Counted from the first letter of the stretch, positions 42,038 through 50,399 are shown. The stretch is DNA of 64,000 nucleotides from Streptomyces minutiscleroticus (GCF_014650875.1 NZ_BMVU01000006.1:124001-188000); one strand, 5' to 3'. Numbers and translations are program-made. The notes: generated from the sequence alone by a model not told the origin.

Positions 42038-43069
42038 ATGGGATCGGGTCACACGGTGGCGGTTTTCGGGGCCTACGGGCACACCGGGCGCTTCGTGGTG
42101 CGGGAGTTGCGGGAGCGCGGGTTCGTCCCGCTGCCGTCGGGACGCGACGCGGACAAGTTGCGGGCGCTCGCGGCGTCGCACCCGGGGCTCGACACCCGGC
42201 CGGCCTCGGCCGAGGACCCGGCCTCGCTCGACCGCGCGCTGGCCGGCGCGGCCGCCGTGGTCAACTGCGCCGGCCCCTTCGCCGCGACCGCCGGGCCGGT
42301 GGTCGAGGCGGCGCTGCGCGCCGGGATCCCGTACGTGGACGTGGCGGCCGAGATCGAGGCCAACCTCGACACGTTCACGCGCTTCGCGGACCCCGCTCGC
42401 GCCGCGGGCACCGTGGTCGTCCCCGCCATGGCCTTCTTCGGCGGCCTCGGCGACCTGCTGGTCACCGCGGCGATGGGCGACTGGACGGCGGCCGACGAGG
42501 CGCACATCGCGTACGGCTTGAGCAGTTGGCACCCCACGGCCGGGACCCGCGCCTCGGGCACGGTCTCCCGGGAGCGCAGGAACGGCCGGCGTGTCCGCTA
42601 CCACCAAGGGCGGCTGGAGTACCGCGACGACGCCCCGCCGACCCTGAAGTGGCCCTTCCCCGACCCGATGGGCACCCGGACGGTGATCGGGGAGTTCACC
42701 ATGGCCGACGTCGTCACCGTCCCCAGTCACCTGAGCGTCCCCGAGGTGTGCACCTACATGACGGTCGAGGCGGCCGGGGACCTGGCGGCCCCGGACACAC
42801 CGGCGCCGACCGCGGCCGACGGGCGCGGGCGGTCCGCGCAGACCTTCCTCGTCGACGTCGTCGTGCGCTCCGGCGGCGCGGAACGGCGCGCCGCCGTGAG
42901 CGGCCGGGACATCTACGCCGTCAGCGCGCCGCTCGCGGTGGAGGCGGTCCACCGCGTCCTCACCGGACGGACCAGGACGGTCGGCGTCGCATCCGCCGGC
43001 GCGCTCTTCGACGCACCCGACTTCCTCCGCGCCCTGTCCGCGCACATGTCGCTCGAACTGCCCCGGTAG
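42038..43069 (+). CDS. Saccharopine dehydrogenase-like NAD(P)-binding protein
   Basis: A 343-residue Rossmann-fold protein. VAVFGAYGHTGRFVVRELRERG is the N-terminal dinucleotide-binding motif; the following AAAVVNCAGPFAATAGPVVE and GIPYVDVAAEIEAN are typical of saccharopine-dehydrogenase-like/trans-acting enoyl reductase proteins. The true substrate is unknown. ATG 42038 lies just before the fold; an earlier in-frame ATG at 41945 overlaps the divergent regulator's promoter. Probably controlled by the divergent GlxA-like regulator. Confidence 0.85.
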   Translation: MGSGHTVAVFGAYGHTGRFVVRELRERGFVPLPSGRDADKLRALAASHPGLDTRPASAEDPASLDRALAGAAAVVNCAGPFAATAGPVVEAALRAGIPYVDVAAEIEANLDTFTRFADPARAAGTVVVPAMAFFGGLGDLLVTAAMGDWTAADEAHIAYGLSSWHPTAGTRASGTVSRERRNGRRVRYHQGRLEYRDDAPPTLKWPFPDPMGTRTVIGEFTMADVVTVPSHLSVPEVCTYMTVEAAGDLAAPDTPAPTAADGRGRSAQTFLVDVVVRSGGAERRAAVSGRDIYAVSAPLAVEAVHRVLTGRTRTVGVASAGALFDAPDFLRALSAHMSLELPR

Positions 43070-43175
43070 GCCCCGGATCACACCGTGGCAGCGGGCGGAC
43101 CGCACCGTGCGACCGCCCGGGTTCCACGGCTCCGCCCTCAGCGGGGGCGGGCCGGTTCACACGTAGGGTGCGGCC

Positions 43176-43781
43176 ATGGAGGAGACGATTCCCTGGTCCG
43201 AGTACGACGAGGACGACCTGGACGCCACGCAACGCGCGTTCGCGGACGTTCTCGCCGACCGCGCGGGCTCGTGGAACGTGGATCCGCTCAGCACCGTCCT
43301 GATGCCTGCGCCCCGTACCCCGTACCGCCGGTTGATGGCCTACCTGGACATCGACGGCCCGGAGCGCGACCGAGGTGTTCTGACCGTGGGCTGCCACTTC
43401 GACGGCAGCACCGTCCGCGGGGACAAGCTCCACAACCAGGACTTCGCACTTCCGCGGCTCGCGACGGAGTTCGCCCTCGCGGCCACCGGAGATGCGGTGG
43501 CCGTGGCGAACCGGGCGGCCGACTGGTTCGAGGCGATCCTCGCGCGGCCTCTGGTCCGCCGTGAATGGCTGCACGCCGGAAAGGTGTATGCCGTCCGATA
43601 CGAGTACGCGGACACGGGCCGAGGTCTCGGCGAGGGCTTCGAGGACCCGCTCGCGCCACCCGAGGTGCAAGAGCGCCTGGCGGCCGAGGGCGTCGTCCGG
43701 GGCCGGGGACGGATCAACCGCTCCGGCCTGGGCGAACCGGACCGGGCCGTACACGTCCGCGGCAACCGGCCCGCGCCGTAG
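43176..43781 (+). CDS. Conserved hypothetical protein
   Basis: A 201-residue soluble protein with a well-conserved look (FADVLADRAGSWNVDPLST, YRRLMAYLDIDG, LTVGCHFDGSTVRGDKLHNQ, AADWFEAILARPLVRREWL, KVYAVRYEYADTG) but no domain I can name. Similar proteins in streptomycetes are usually annotated as hypothetical. The start at 43176 (ATGGAGGAG) has no strong ribosome-binding site. Confidence 0.7.
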   Translation: MEETIPWSEYDEDDLDATQRAFADVLADRAGSWNVDPLSTVLMPAPRTPYRRLMAYLDIDGPERDRGVLTVGCHFDGSTVRGDKLHNQDFALPRLATEFALAATGDAVAVANRAADWFEAILARPLVRREWLHAGKVYAVRYEYADTGRGLGEGFEDPLAPPEVQERLAAEGVVRGRGRINRSGLGEPDRAVHVRGNRPAP

Positions 43782-43967
43782 TCACGGGGCAGCCCAGGGA
43801 CGATGCACCGCCGTACGTCCAAGTGCTCGTTGCCGGCGGACCCGCGCAGCGCGGCCTCGCGCCGCGCAGCCACCACGTCGGCCGCCTCTTCGGCCCCGGT
43901 CGCCGTCTCCTCCGCGGGCGGCCGGGCAGATCCCGAAGGGCTGATCCCGAGCGGACGCGGGGTCGGT

Positions 43968-44352
43968 GAATGCCCGTCGGCTGTGCACGAGCAGCTCACG
44001 TACCGAGGGGCTGTGCGCGCTCTTCCAGACCAGGGCGAGCAGGGCCGGCGTGATGATGTCCTCGACGGTGAGGGTGGTGAGCCGGTCGCGGTGGCCCTCC
44101 GCCATCGAGGCGCTGAGGACGGCCACGCCGAGTCCGCGGGCGGCCAGGTCGGCGATGGCGTCCGCGGCACTGGCCTGCAGCGCGATCGAGGGCTCAAGGC
44201 CCTGCGCGGCGCAGGCGCGGTCGAGCACCGTGCGCAGCCCCGTACCGGGGGGGCATGCACACGATCGGGCGGGCGGCCAGGTCCCGCAGAGTGACCCGCC
44301 GCCGTTCCGCCAGGGGGCGCCCCGCCGGAACCGCCGCGACGATCCGCCCGCC
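43968..44352 (-). pseudogene. LysR-type regulator remnant (effector domain only, frameshifted)
   Basis: The minus strand encodes the second half of a LysR effector domain: RIVAAVPAGRPLAERRRVTL, LRDLAARPIVCMP, then GTGLRTVLDRACAAQGLEPS and DAIADLAARGLGVAVLSASM, ending around LLVHSRRAF. The parts before and after the run of seven C (44247-44253) are in different frames; removing one C joins them as VCMPPGTGLRTVL. The DNA-binding half is absent. This is a truncated and frameshifted regulator, unless the homopolymer is a sequencing error, which would not restore the missing N-terminus. Confidence 0.8.
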
Positions 44353-44466
44353 GCGAGTCCGGCTCCCGCCTCACCGCGCGCCACCGCAGGGCGGAACGGA
44401 GCGGGGCGGTGCCCGCGTAGGCGGGGTCGCGGGAGCCTCCGCCTCCTCCGGCTCGGCGCCGGCCGC

Positions 44467-45106
44467 CTACCCCGACGGTTCGCTCAGCTCGACGGAGCGC
44501 AGGGCCGCCGCCAGGGCCTGTTCGTCGCCGACGTCGAGGGCGGTGTCGGTCAGCTTGATGACGTGTTCGTCGCCGTGCGCGAGGGCCTGCCCGAAGACCT
44601 CCTCCGCGGTGAGGGTGCCCGGCGGGGTGTACGCGGCCGGGGCGGTGGCGGGCGGCCCAGTAACCGAGGCCGTGGGCGAGTTCGGCCAGACGCGGCGCGG
44701 TGCTCTCACCGGCCGGAAGAGTGCGTACGGCGTGGCCCACCCGGATCACCGGGTGCGTCGAGCCGCCGTACAGGCCGGGCAGCAGACGGGGCCACCACCG
44801 CGCGAGCACCTCGCGCCCGGGGTGTTCGGTGACCTCGCGCTCGAAGTAGGCGATCCAGTCGGCGACGCGGCGCGGATCACCGAGCGCGCGGCGCCAGTCG
44901 GCGTCCGTGACCGGCGCGACGCCGGACGGGAACTCCTCCAGCTTGCGGGCGTACAGATCGAGCCAGCGGTGCACCGCGCGTGCCGGGCCGCGGGCGGCGA
45001 GGGCCTCGACGGCCATCGGCGCGTGGTCGGTGAGCCGCCCGAGCCGTTCGGGCCCCGAGCCGTGCAGCCGCTGGAGCGCCTCGTCCAGGGTCCCTGTCGT
45101 ATCCAT
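44467..45106 (-). pseudogene. Questin oxidase-like gene with internal deletion and frameshift
   Basis: From ATG 45106 about 150 residues match the N-terminal part of questin-oxidase-like (PF14027) proteins (LDEALQRLHGSGPERLGRLT, DHAPMAVEALAARG, FPSGVAPVTDADWRRALGDP, LYGGSTHPVIRVGHAVRTLP, ELAHGLGYWAAR). Near 44650 the frame shifts, and the sequence jumps to the family's C-terminal block (TAEEVFGQALAHGDEHVIKL, TDTALDV) ending at 44467. The central part, roughly 140-150 residues in full-length relatives, is missing. The gene is decayed. Confidence 0.75.
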
Positions 45107-45430
45107 GGCGCGAACGCTGGGCGAGGCGCCACCGTGCCGTAACGGGCCGGAGACCTAGGACCCGGGTCCGGTGCCGTCGCGTGGGCGACCCCGTGAGCAG
45201 GTACGCCGGGAGAGCGGAGCCCCGCGGGCCGGGAGCCCGGCGGGCCCGGATCCGCGGGCTTGTCGGCTGCTTCTCCTCGGCCGTGTCCTCTCCGGTGATG
45301 TTCCTTGCGCACGCGCCGGAGGGTGTTCCGGGTCCGGTCGGGGGCCACTCCGAAGGGCGGGGACGCCCGAAGGGGCGGGCTTCGCGGGCCGGGCTCCGGA
45401 ACGTCGCCGTCCGAGGCCGTCTGCGGGTGC
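45107..45430. other. Intergenic region
   Basis: A 324-bp gap upstream of the questin-oxidase remnant. It contains a 12-bp palindrome GGACCCGGGTCC at 45158-45169 about 55 bp before the remnant's start, possibly a surviving operator. No gene was recognised. Confidence 0.4.
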
Positions 45431-45865
45431 TCAGCGGGTCAGTGTCACATCGTCCTGTGTCGGCTCCGCCGTCTCCACCGGTACGACCGGCCGGGCCTCC
45501 GGCAGACGCTTCAGCGCCTGCCGGGCCTCGTACGCGACGGCGCCGGTGCACCGCTTCCAGTGTGCGTGCATGTGGACCTCGGTGCTCTTGTCGCGCCACC
45601 GCTTCCACAGCGTGTCGTACGTCTCCGCCTGCTCCTCCGTCCAGCCCTCCGTGGCCGGCCGGGCCGACCGGCGGCCCTGCGGTCCGCCGTTCTGCTCGGG
45701 CGCCTCCCACCCTTCGTGCGGCTCCCGCGACCACGGCAGTGTGGCCTGGAAGCGGTGCAGTTCCGCGTGCAGCTCGGCCGCTTCCCGCTGCGCGGCGATC
45801 AGGTCGGCCGGGAAGTCGAACGGATCGAACGGGGCATCGGTGCTGTGGGAGGCGGTGTCGGTCAT
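45431..45865 (-). CDS. Conserved hypothetical protein
   Basis: A 144-residue acidic helical protein beginning MTDTASHSTDAPFDPFDFPA. The central ELHRFQATLPWSREPHEGWE, GWTEEQAETYDTLWKRWRDK and VHMHAHWKRCTGAVAYEARQ are the recognisable conserved elements of a streptomycete hypothetical family. No catalytic motif or membrane segment is visible. Function unknown. Confidence 0.72.
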   Translation of the reverse strand: MTDTASHSTDAPFDPFDFPADLIAAQREAAELHAELHRFQATLPWSREPHEGWEAPEQNGGPQGRRSARPATEGWTEEQAETYDTLWKRWRDKSTEVHMHAHWKRCTGAVAYEARQALKRLPEARPVVPVETAEPTQDDVTLTR

Positions 45866-46173
45866 GTGAACGAGAATAACCCGATCACGGGACGTTTCCC
45901 CTGGTGAGCGCTTCGGAACGGCCCGGAGGAGCGCACCGTGGCGGGCGGTGGTCGGCGGTGCTGCGACCGGCCCAGGAAACCGGCCGCAGCACCGACCACC
46001 CCACGCACGCGCAGGAGAATCCCGCACCATGCCACTGTCGGATCTCCCGGTCCCGCCGCCCCATGCTCGGCCAACAGGGTGATCATGGGGCGGCCCCGTC
46101 CGGAGGGGTGGGCCGGCCGGGGCCCCGGTCCGGCCGTCCGCGGCCGGGAGCGCGCGTTCCTCGGCGGTGGGGC
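45866..46173. other. Intergenic region with a long hairpin
   Basis: A 308-bp gap between two minus-strand genes. At 45948-45999 a long imperfect inverted repeat forms a stem of about 19 pairs (arms 45948-45970 and 45980-45999, one 3-nt bulge, one mismatch), about 175 bp after the cation transporter stop. It could terminate the transporter transcript. No gene was recognised. Confidence 0.55.
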
Positions 46174-46902
46174 TCAGTCGCAGCAGGCGCAGCCGGGTCG
46201 GCAGCCGCACGGGTCGGCCTCGGTGGCGGCGGGCGGTGGCACCGTGCCGGCCGGGGCCGCGCAGCAGCCCCGGCCCTGCCATGCGTCGCGGCCTTCCTTG
46301 ACGGCTACGGCTGCGATGACCAGGGCGGCGATCGGGTCGGCCCAGGACTGGCCGAGGGCGGCGTCGAGGACCAGGCCCAGCAGGAGGACGGCGGACAAGT
46401 AGGTGCACAGCAGGGTCTGCCTGGAGTCCGCCACCGCCGAGGCGGAGCCGAGTTCGCGGCCGGCGCGACGCTGGGCGGCGGACAGGAACGGCATCACCGC
46501 GAGGGAGAGCGCGGCGAGGACGATGCCGGGCAGGGAGCGTTCGGTCTCCCCGGCGCCGGTCAGCGTGCGGACGGCGTCGACGGCGACGTAGACGGCGAGC
46601 GCGAAGAAGGAGAGCGCGATGATCCGCAGAGCGGTCCTCTCACGGGCCTCGCGCACGGTGTGGTCGCGGGCGGAGAACTGCCAGGCGACCGCGGCGGCGG
46701 AGGAGACCTCGATGACCGAGTCCAGGCCGAAGCCGATCAGCGCGGTGGAGGAGGCGAGCGTGCCGGCGGTGAGGGCGACGGCCGCCTCGATCACGTTGTA
46801 GGTGATGGTCGCGGCGACCAGCAGACGTATCCGGCGGGCGAGCGCCTCGCGCCGGGCCGGGCCGGAGCCCAGGGGCAGGGGCAGGGGCAGACCGGCGGTC
46901 AT
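46174..46902 (-). CDS. Cation-efflux-like transporter with Cys-rich C-terminal tail
   Basis: A 242-residue membrane protein with about six helices in the cation diffusion facilitator pattern: NVIEAAVALTAGTLASSTAL followed by IGFGLDSVIEVSSAAAVAWQ (the metal-site helix II with Asp), then SFFALAVYVAVDAV, and a second metal-site helix around WADPIAALVIAAVAV. The C-terminus is short and Cys-rich, GRGCCAAPAG and then DPCGCRPGCACCD, eight Cys likely to bind soft metal. It overlaps the CmtR-like regulator gene by one base (TGATG). The regulator's identity suggests Cd or Pb as the exported ion. Confidence 0.85.
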   Translation of the reverse strand: MTAGLPLPLPLGSGPARREALARRIRLLVAATITYNVIEAAVALTAGTLASSTALIGFGLDSVIEVSSAAAVAWQFSARDHTVREARERTALRIIALSFFALAVYVAVDAVRTLTGAGETERSLPGIVLAALSLAVMPFLSAAQRRAGRELGSASAVADSRQTLLCTYLSAVLLLGLVLDAALGQSWADPIAALVIAAVAVKEGRDAWQGRGCCAAPAGTVPPPAATEADPCGCRPGCACCD

Positions 46903-47237
46903 CAGCAGCAGCCCTTCTCCTCGGCGTCCGGGCAGGTGCGGTCGGCGACGACGGCGACGATCGCGGTGCGCAGGTCGTCCAGCGCGTGGCCGAGGCGTTC
47001 GTCGGCCAGTTCGTAGCGGGTGCGGCGGCCGACGGGCGTGGTGACGACCAGGCCGCAGTCGCGCAGGCACGCCAGATGGTTCGACAGTCTCGTACGGGAG
47101 ATGCCGAGGGCGTCGGCCAGATCGGCGGGGTGGGCGGGGGCATGACGCAGCGTCAGCAGGATGCGGCAGCGGATCGGGTCGGCCAGCGCGCGGCCGAACC
47201 GGGTCAGTACTTCGATGTCCGAGGCGGTGGTCAGCAC
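46902..47237 (-). CDS. cmtR: CmtR-like ArsR/SmtB Cd/Pb-sensing repressor
   Basis: A 111-residue winged-HTH repressor starting with GTG at 47237. The recognition region is LADALGISRTRLSNHLACLR with DCGLVV. Cys57 and Cys61 (NHLACLRDC) and Cys102 (DRTCPD) fall at exactly the positions of the three Cd(II)/Pb(II) ligands of Mycobacterium tuberculosis CmtR, and DPIRCR supplies the equivalent of its extra N-terminal-region cysteine. The C-terminus ends KGCC. Metal binding should release DNA and turn on the downstream transporter. A perfect palindrome lies 22 bp upstream of the start. Confidence 0.88.
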   Translation of the reverse strand: MLTTASDIEVLTRFGRALADPIRCRILLTLRHAPAHPADLADALGISRTRLSNHLACLRDCGLVVTTPVGRRTRYELADERLGHALDDLRTAIVAVVADRTCPDAEEKGCC

Positions 47238-47258
47238 ACCATCGAAGGTACACACACT

Positions 47259-47270
47259 CCTGAATTCAGG
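47259..47270. promoter_or_regulatory. Candidate ArsR/CmtR operator
   Basis: CCTGAATTCAGG is a perfect 12-bp palindrome containing TGAATTCA, located 22 bp upstream of the cmtR-like GTG in an AT-rich island. The placement suits autoregulation by an ArsR/SmtB repressor. The assignment is by position and symmetry. Confidence 0.55.
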
Positions 47271-47471
47271 GAAGTATGGATGCTTGCCGTCCCGCTCGCC
47301 ACGCCCGTGCCCGGCCCCGGCCGGTGTCGGCGGCCCTCCGCCGGCGAACCCCGCGTGGCGTGTCCGGGTTGCGGTTCCGGGATCGGAACCTCGGCCCCGG
47401 AGCCGGAACCCGGGCCTCGGAAGTGAGGACCGGGACCGGACGCGATGGCCGGGGTCTGAAGCGATGGCCAT

Positions 47472-47524
47472 GGCCGGGAACGACGACCGGGGCCGGGAAC
47501 GACGACCGGGGCCGGGAACGACGG
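47472..47524. repeat. 19-bp tandem repeat upstream of the ECF sigma gene
   Basis: GGCCGGGAACGACGACCGG is repeated exactly at 47472-47490 and 47491-47509, with a partial third copy to 47524. It lies within the 348-bp divergent gap 47238-47585, about 60 bp before the sigma factor start. Degenerate purine-rich copies extend upstream. Confidence 0.85.
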
Positions 47525-47585
47525 CCAGGACCTGGAGCGAGGACCGGGCCGGGCCCCGTCGCGTCGCCCCGCTACGATCCGGGGT

Positions 47586-48530
47586 ATGCCGCTGCCCCTG
47601 AAGGACGTGGACCGGTTCGAGGCCGCGAGATCCCGTCTGGAGGCGATCGCCTACCGCCTCCTCGGCTCCGCGAGCGAGGCCGAGGACGCCGTGCAGGAGA
47701 CCTTCCTGCGCTGGCAGGCCGCCGACGTCGAGCGCATCGAGGTCCCCGAGGCCTGGCTGACGAAGGTGCTCACCAACCTCTGCCTCAACCAGCTCGCCTC
47801 GGCCCGCGCACGGCGCGAGACGTACGTGGGCCAGTGGCTCCCCGAGCCGCTGCTCGACGGGGACCCGATGCTCGGTCCGGCCGACACCGCCGAGCGGCGC
47901 GAGTCGGTCTCGTTCGCGGTGCTCACCCTCATGGAGCGGCTGTCCCCCACCGAGCGGGCGGTGTACGTGCTGCGGGAGGCCTTCGACCACCCGCACCGGG
48001 AGATCGCCCAGATCCTCGGCATCACCGAGGCCGCCAGCCAGCAGCTCCTCCACCGCGCCAAGAAACACGTCGCGGACGGCAAGGCCCGCACGGAGGTCGA
48101 CGAGGCCGCCGCCCGGCGGATCGTCGAGGAGTTCCTGGCGGCCGCCACCAGCGGGCGGACCGAGCCGCTCGTGCGGCTGCTCACCGCCGACGCCGTCGCG
48201 ATCGGCGACGGCGGCGGCAAGGTCCCGGCCCGCACCAGGCCGTTCGCGGGCGCCCTCGCGGTCGCGAAGTTCCTGCGGGGCCTGTTCAAACCCGCGCGCT
48301 CCAAGCGCGCCCTGGTCGGCGGCTCGCCCGAGATCCACATCGCGACCGCCAACGGCGGCCCCGCCGTCGTCGCGGTCGTCGGCGGCAAGGTCGTCGGCGT
48401 CGTCTGCCTGGAGGTCACCTCCGAGGGCATCGCCGCGCTCCGCAGCCAGGCCAACCCCGACAAGCTCGTACGCGCGACCGCGGTGTGGGCGGGAACCGAT
48501 CACGGAGAACCCCTGTTCCACGCCTTCTGA
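47586..48530 (+). CDS. ECF41-type RNA polymerase sigma factor with SnoaL-like C-terminal domain
   Basis: A 314-residue sigma factor. Region 2 spans about residues 10-75 (RSRLEAIAYRLLGSASEAED then AVQETFLRW), region 4 about 110-160 (LSPTERAVYVLREAFDHPHR then EIAQILGITEAASQQLLHRA). Residues about 170-314 are an NTF2/SnoaL-like domain (RIVEEFLAAATSGRTEPLVR, LLTADAVAIGDGGGKVPAR), which replaces an anti-sigma factor in the ECF41 group and modulates activity from within the protein. ECF41 genes usually neighbour an oxidoreductase or related gene that they control; here an FAD oxidoreductase follows 135 bp downstream. Confidence 0.9.
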   Translation: MPLPLKDVDRFEAARSRLEAIAYRLLGSASEAEDAVQETFLRWQAADVERIEVPEAWLTKVLTNLCLNQLASARARRETYVGQWLPEPLLDGDPMLGPADTAERRESVSFAVLTLMERLSPTERAVYVLREAFDHPHREIAQILGITEAASQQLLHRAKKHVADGKARTEVDEAAARRIVEEFLAAATSGRTEPLVRLLTADAVAIGDGGGKVPARTRPFAGALAVAKFLRGLFKPARSKRALVGGSPEIHIATANGGPAVVAVVGGKVVGVVCLEVTSEGIAALRSQANPDKLVRATAVWAGTDHGEPLFHAF

Positions 48531-48556
48531 CCGCCGCGCGAGGAACACCCGACCCC

Positions 48557-48576
48557 GATGTGATCCGCTTCACATC
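48557..48576. promoter_or_regulatory. CRP-type palindrome upstream of the FAD oxidoreductase gene
   Basis: GATGTGA-N6-TCACATC at 48557-48576 is a perfect 7+6+7 palindrome containing the classical CRP/FNR core TGTGA-N6-TCACA. It starts 27 bp after the sigma factor stop and ends 89 bp before the oxidoreductase ATG. Streptomyces Crp recognises GTG-N6-CAC type sites, so this is a good candidate. TGTCAGG at about 48584-48590 might be an ECF41-like -35, but no convincing -10 was found. Confidence 0.6.
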
Positions 48577-48665
48577 GCCTTCCTGTCAGGAAACGGCGTG
48601 CTGCCCGGTTCAAGGGGCGAGACCGCACAGGACAACGGGCGGACCGCGCAGACAGGAGCAGGGAA

Positions 48666-49865
48666 ATGCAGCATCGCATCATCGTCCTCGGCGCCGGATA
48701 CAGCGGAGCCGTCGCGGCCGGCCGCCTCGCCAGGCGGCTGCACCGCGATGACGTCGCCATCACCCTCGTCAACGCCGAGCCCGACTTCGTCGAGCGCGTC
48801 CGGATGCACCAGCTGGCGGTCGGTCAGGACCTGAAGTCCCGGCCCCTCGGCGGGATGTTCGCGGGCACCGGCGTCGGGCTGAGGCTCGCGGAGGTCACCG
48901 GTGTCGACGTCGACCGCAGGACCGTCGCCGTCGTCGACGCGGACGGCGGCGCCGGGGAGGTGGGGTACGACACCCTCGTGTACGCCCTCGGCAGCGGCTG
49001 GGACGACCAGGGCGTCCCCGGCGCCGCCGAGCACGCCCACGAGATCTCCGGCCGGACCGGCGCGCTCCGGCTGCGCGAGCGGCTGGCCGGCCTGGCGGCC
49101 GGACAGCCCGTGGTCGTCGTCGGCGGCGGCCTCACCGGCCTGGAGGCCGCGACCGAGATCGCCGAGGCACGCCCGGACCTCGCCGTCGCCCTCGTCGCCC
49201 GGAGCGCCCTCGGCGACGGACTGTCGGACAAGGGCCGCGCGCACCTGCGGAAGGTCTTCGGCAGGCTCGGCATCACCGTGCGCGAACACACCGTCGTCAC
49301 CGGCGTCGGGGCCGACCGCGTCACCACCGCCGACGGCGGGGTCCTCCCGGCCGCGGTCACCGTGTGGACCACCGGCTTCGCGGTCCACCCGATCGCGCGG
49401 GCCACCACTCTCGAGGTCACCGGCACGGGGCGGATCGTGGTCGACGCGACCATGCGCTCGGTCTCGCACCCGGACGTGTACGCGATCGGCGACGCGGCCA
49501 TGGCGACGGGCCCCGGCGACAAGCCGCTGCGGATGTCGTGCGCCTCGGGCGTCCCCGCCGCGTGGCAGGCCGCCGACGCCATCGCGGCGCGCCTGACCGG
49601 CGGCAAGCTCCCGGACGTACCGATCCGCTACTTCAACCGGTGCGTCTCGCTGGGCCGCACGGAAGGTCTGATCCAGTACGTCACCGCCGACGACCGAGCC
49701 GTCGGCGCCGCCCTGACCGGCCGGTTCGCCGCCGTCTACAAGGAACTGGTCTGCAAGGGCGCGGCCTGGGGCGTCGCCAACCCGACCCTCGGCCTGCCGA
49801 CCCGCCGCCGCCGCGTCGTACGGGCGGCGGGACGGACCGGCTCGGCCGTCGGGACCTCGGCCTGA
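48666..49865 (+). CDS. NDH-2-like FAD-dependent oxidoreductase
   Basis: A 399-residue pyridine-nucleotide-disulfide-type flavoprotein. RIIVLGAGYSGAVAAGRLAR is the FAD-binding motif, PVVVVGGGLTGLEAATEIAE the NAD(P)H-binding motif, and DVYAIGDAAMATGP the FAD pyrophosphate block. No redox-active disulfide is seen, and there is a C-terminal extension, so it most resembles type-II NADH dehydrogenase/AIF-like enzymes. Its position after an ECF41 sigma factor gene suggests sigma-dependent expression. Confidence 0.85.
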   Translation: MQHRIIVLGAGYSGAVAAGRLARRLHRDDVAITLVNAEPDFVERVRMHQLAVGQDLKSRPLGGMFAGTGVGLRLAEVTGVDVDRRTVAVVDADGGAGEVGYDTLVYALGSGWDDQGVPGAAEHAHEISGRTGALRLRERLAGLAAGQPVVVVGGGLTGLEAATEIAEARPDLAVALVARSALGDGLSDKGRAHLRKVFGRLGITVREHTVVTGVGADRVTTADGGVLPAAVTVWTTGFAVHPIARATTLEVTGTGRIVVDATMRSVSHPDVYAIGDAAMATGPGDKPLRMSCASGVPAAWQAADAIAARLTGGKLPDVPIRYFNRCVSLGRTEGLIQYVTADDRAVGAALTGRFAAVYKELVCKGAAWGVANPTLGLPTRRRRVVRAAGRTGSAVGTSA

Positions 49866-49897
49866 CGGAGCGTCACCTCGCCCCCGTGTCCGGCCGG

Positions 49898-49927
49898 GAC
49901 CGGGCCGACTCCGCGTCGGACCCGGTC
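49898..49927. terminator. Hairpin between convergent oxidoreductase and [2Fe-2S] genes
   Basis: GACCGGGCCGAC at 49898-49909 pairs with GTCGGACCCGGTC at 49915-49927 with a single bulged base and a 5-nt loop. It lies in the 84-bp gap between two convergent stops and has no T-tract. Confidence 0.65.
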
Positions 49928-49949
49928 GCGGACCGGCGCGGAGCGCCGT

Positions 49950-50357
49950 TCAGGACGCCGTGCGGCGTCGCGGCGGTGTGAACGCGTACAGGTCGAGGAT
50001 GTCCGGCCGGGGCGCGACGCCGGGTCCGCCGGCGCGTACCCAGGCGACGATGTCCTCGGTCGCGTCCGGGTCGTTGACCAGCCCCAGCCACACCGGGCGG
50101 GCGCCGGCTGCCCGGCCGGCGGCGGAAGGCTGCACGACGACGACGTTGGCCTGGTCGCACACGTCCAGGCAGGCGGAGACCCGTACGGGTGCCCCGGCCC
50201 GCAGGCGCGCGGTCTGCGCCGCGTGATCGACGCCGGTCACCTTGGGACTGCCGCAACAGCAGTCCCGGCACACGACGACCCGGCACGGCACCGGGGCGGT
50301 CCCCTCGGAAGCCCCCGCCGGGACTCCGGACGGCTCTTCGGCCGGTTTCGCGGACAT
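49950..50357 (-). CDS. Thioredoxin-like (2Fe-2S) ferredoxin domain protein
   Basis: A 135-residue protein with the layout of thioredoxin-fold [2Fe-2S] ferredoxins: VVVCRDCCCGSPKVTG near residue 30 and RVSACLDVCDQANVVVVQPS near residue 60-75, giving the C-x(n)-C...C-x3-C cluster ligands, then a C-terminal segment (VNDPDATEDIVAWVRAGGPG). It is preceded at 43 bp by a cobalamin riboswitch, so it belongs to the B12 regulon. Similar proteins accompany cobalt uptake or cobalamin synthesis genes, none of which is adjacent here. A role as electron donor for cobalt or corrin reduction is conceivable but unproven. Confidence 0.85.
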   Translation of the reverse strand: MSAKPAEEPSGVPAGASEGTAPVPCRVVVCRDCCCGSPKVTGVDHAAQTARLRAGAPVRVSACLDVCDQANVVVVQPSAAGRAAGARPVWLGLVNDPDATEDIVAWVRAGGPGVAPRPDILDLYAFTPPRRRTAS

Positions 50358-50399
50358 GCTGCGTCGTTCCTCTCCCCGGGGAGATCCGCCCCGGTGGTC

